Shown here one piece after another: positions 63,608 through 64,000 of a stretch of DNA of 64,000 bases (its first letter is position 1; each line of letters begins with the position of its first letter). The stretch spans positions 801,869 through 865,868 of the forward strand of contig NZ_KV917378.1 in the NCBI RefSeq assembly GCF_002019735.1, read 5' to 3'. Below the pieces are notes generated by a model. It did no database searches. It was not told where the DNA came from and worked only from the letters and a program-made list of their open reading frames with translations. The position numbers and the translations under genes were made by a program. This stretch comes from Salipaludibacillus agaradhaerens (lineage in GTDB: Bacteria; Bacillota; Bacilli; Bacillales; Salisediminibacteriaceae).

Positions 63608-64000
63608 TTATTGCAACAACTGTAAAATCCCCTGTGGCAGCTGGTTCGCTTGAGCGAGCATTGCTGTAGCTGACTGGTTAAGAATGTTGTTACGTGTAAA
63701 TTCAGTCATTTCAAGTGCCATATCAGCATCGCGAATACGTGATTCTGCACTCGTTAAATTCTCATGTGTCACTTGTAAGTTGTTAATGGTATGTTCCATT
63801 CGATTTTGAAGAGCACCCATTTTAGCACGAGCATTAGACACGGCATTAATCGCATTGGATAATGTTTCAATGGCTTCACTAGCATTCTCACGCGTCGTGA
63901 CGCTTAATGTAATATTCCCGTCATCATCAGCAAGGCCTAATTCTGTCGCATTCATTTTAGGAATTTCAATGTCCACGGATTGTCCAGCATTTGCACCGAT
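63608..64000 (-). CDS. hag: flagellin, C-terminal part (runs off the right edge)
   Basis: The frame is open from the right edge (IGANAGQSV...) to a TAA at 63608-63610. It ends with the flagellin C-terminal D0 domain: NRMEHTINNLQ, ESRIRDADMALEM and the tail QLPQGILQLLQ. The 5' part and the promoter are outside the window. The symbol is given by analogy to Bacillus hag; another flagellin paralogue cannot be excluded. Confidence 0.92.
   Translation of the reverse strand: MGANAGQSVDIEIPKMNATELGLADDDGNITLSVTTRENASEAIETLSNAINAVSNARAKMGALQNRMEHTINNLQVTHENLTSAESRIRDADMALEMTEFTRNNILNQSATAMLAQANQLPQGILQLLQ

Overview
The window looks like chromosomal DNA of a low-GC, endospore-forming, flagellated member of the Bacillaceae. 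It carries the sporulation genes spoIIAA-spoIIAB-sigF, spoIIM, spmA/spmB, dacB/dacF and spoVA genes, plus fur, tnrA and Bacillus-type riboswitches. A NaChBac-type voltage-gated sodium channel suggests an alkaliphilic or haloalkaliphilic lineage; that is an inference, and the species cannot be named from sequence alone. No rRNA, tRNA, CRISPR array, intact insertion sequence or prophage gene was recognised.

Region by region: 0.2-6.3 kb holds the redox regulators resD/resE and the cytochrome c biogenesis genes resA/resB/resC, followed by rluB. 7.3-16.8 kb holds spmB-spmA-dacB and ypuI-scpB-scpA, the order I recall from Bacillus subtilis. Between dacB and ypuI lies an extra block of about 4.5 kb: two YetF-type DUF421 genes flanking yhcN-like lipoprotein-spoVAC-spoVAD-spoVAE and one unknown membrane-anchored protein. 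16.8-21.2 kb is the riboflavin operon ribD-ribE-ribA-ribH-ribT behind an FMN riboswitch and attenuator. 21.3-28 kb holds ppiB, lysA behind a lysine riboswitch, spoVAF, the spoIIA operon and dacF. 28.5-36.7 kb holds nucleoside catabolism (deoB-punA-pdp), xerD, yqzK, fur, spoIIM, endoQ and nudF.

36.9-47.2 kb is mixed metabolism and transport: an aldo/keto reductase, a second TlpA/ResA-like thiol-disulfide protein, uppP, a YcgR/YcgQ-type pair, a PTS EIIA(Glc) protein, xpt and a nucleobase permease behind a guanine riboswitch, a Cof-type HAD phosphatase and a short-chain dehydrogenase. 47.9-57.6 kb has a more accessory character: two phytoene-desaturase-like flavoproteins, an asparagine-synthetase/methyltransferase pair, a low-molecular-weight phosphatase, a short-chain dehydrogenase and proC. 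57.7-64 kb holds the sodium channel, tnrA, a divergent polysaccharide deacetylase, a c-di-AMP-binding CBS protein (cbpB/darB), namA, a SRPBCC protein, a YaaR-family protein and the 3' end of a flagellin gene that runs off the right edge.

Three riboswitches (FMN, lysine, guanine), each with a recognisable terminator, control the neighbouring biosynthesis or salvage genes. Two families of dispersed intergenic repeats are visible: one with four copies around a CAATCAGTGGG-type inverted repeat, and one with two copies around GGACGCTTTCC...GTCGCC. The observations most worth a second look are the split spoVA locus, the four-copy repeat family, a ResA whose active site is CRYC instead of CEPC, and a perfect palindrome upstream of deoB.
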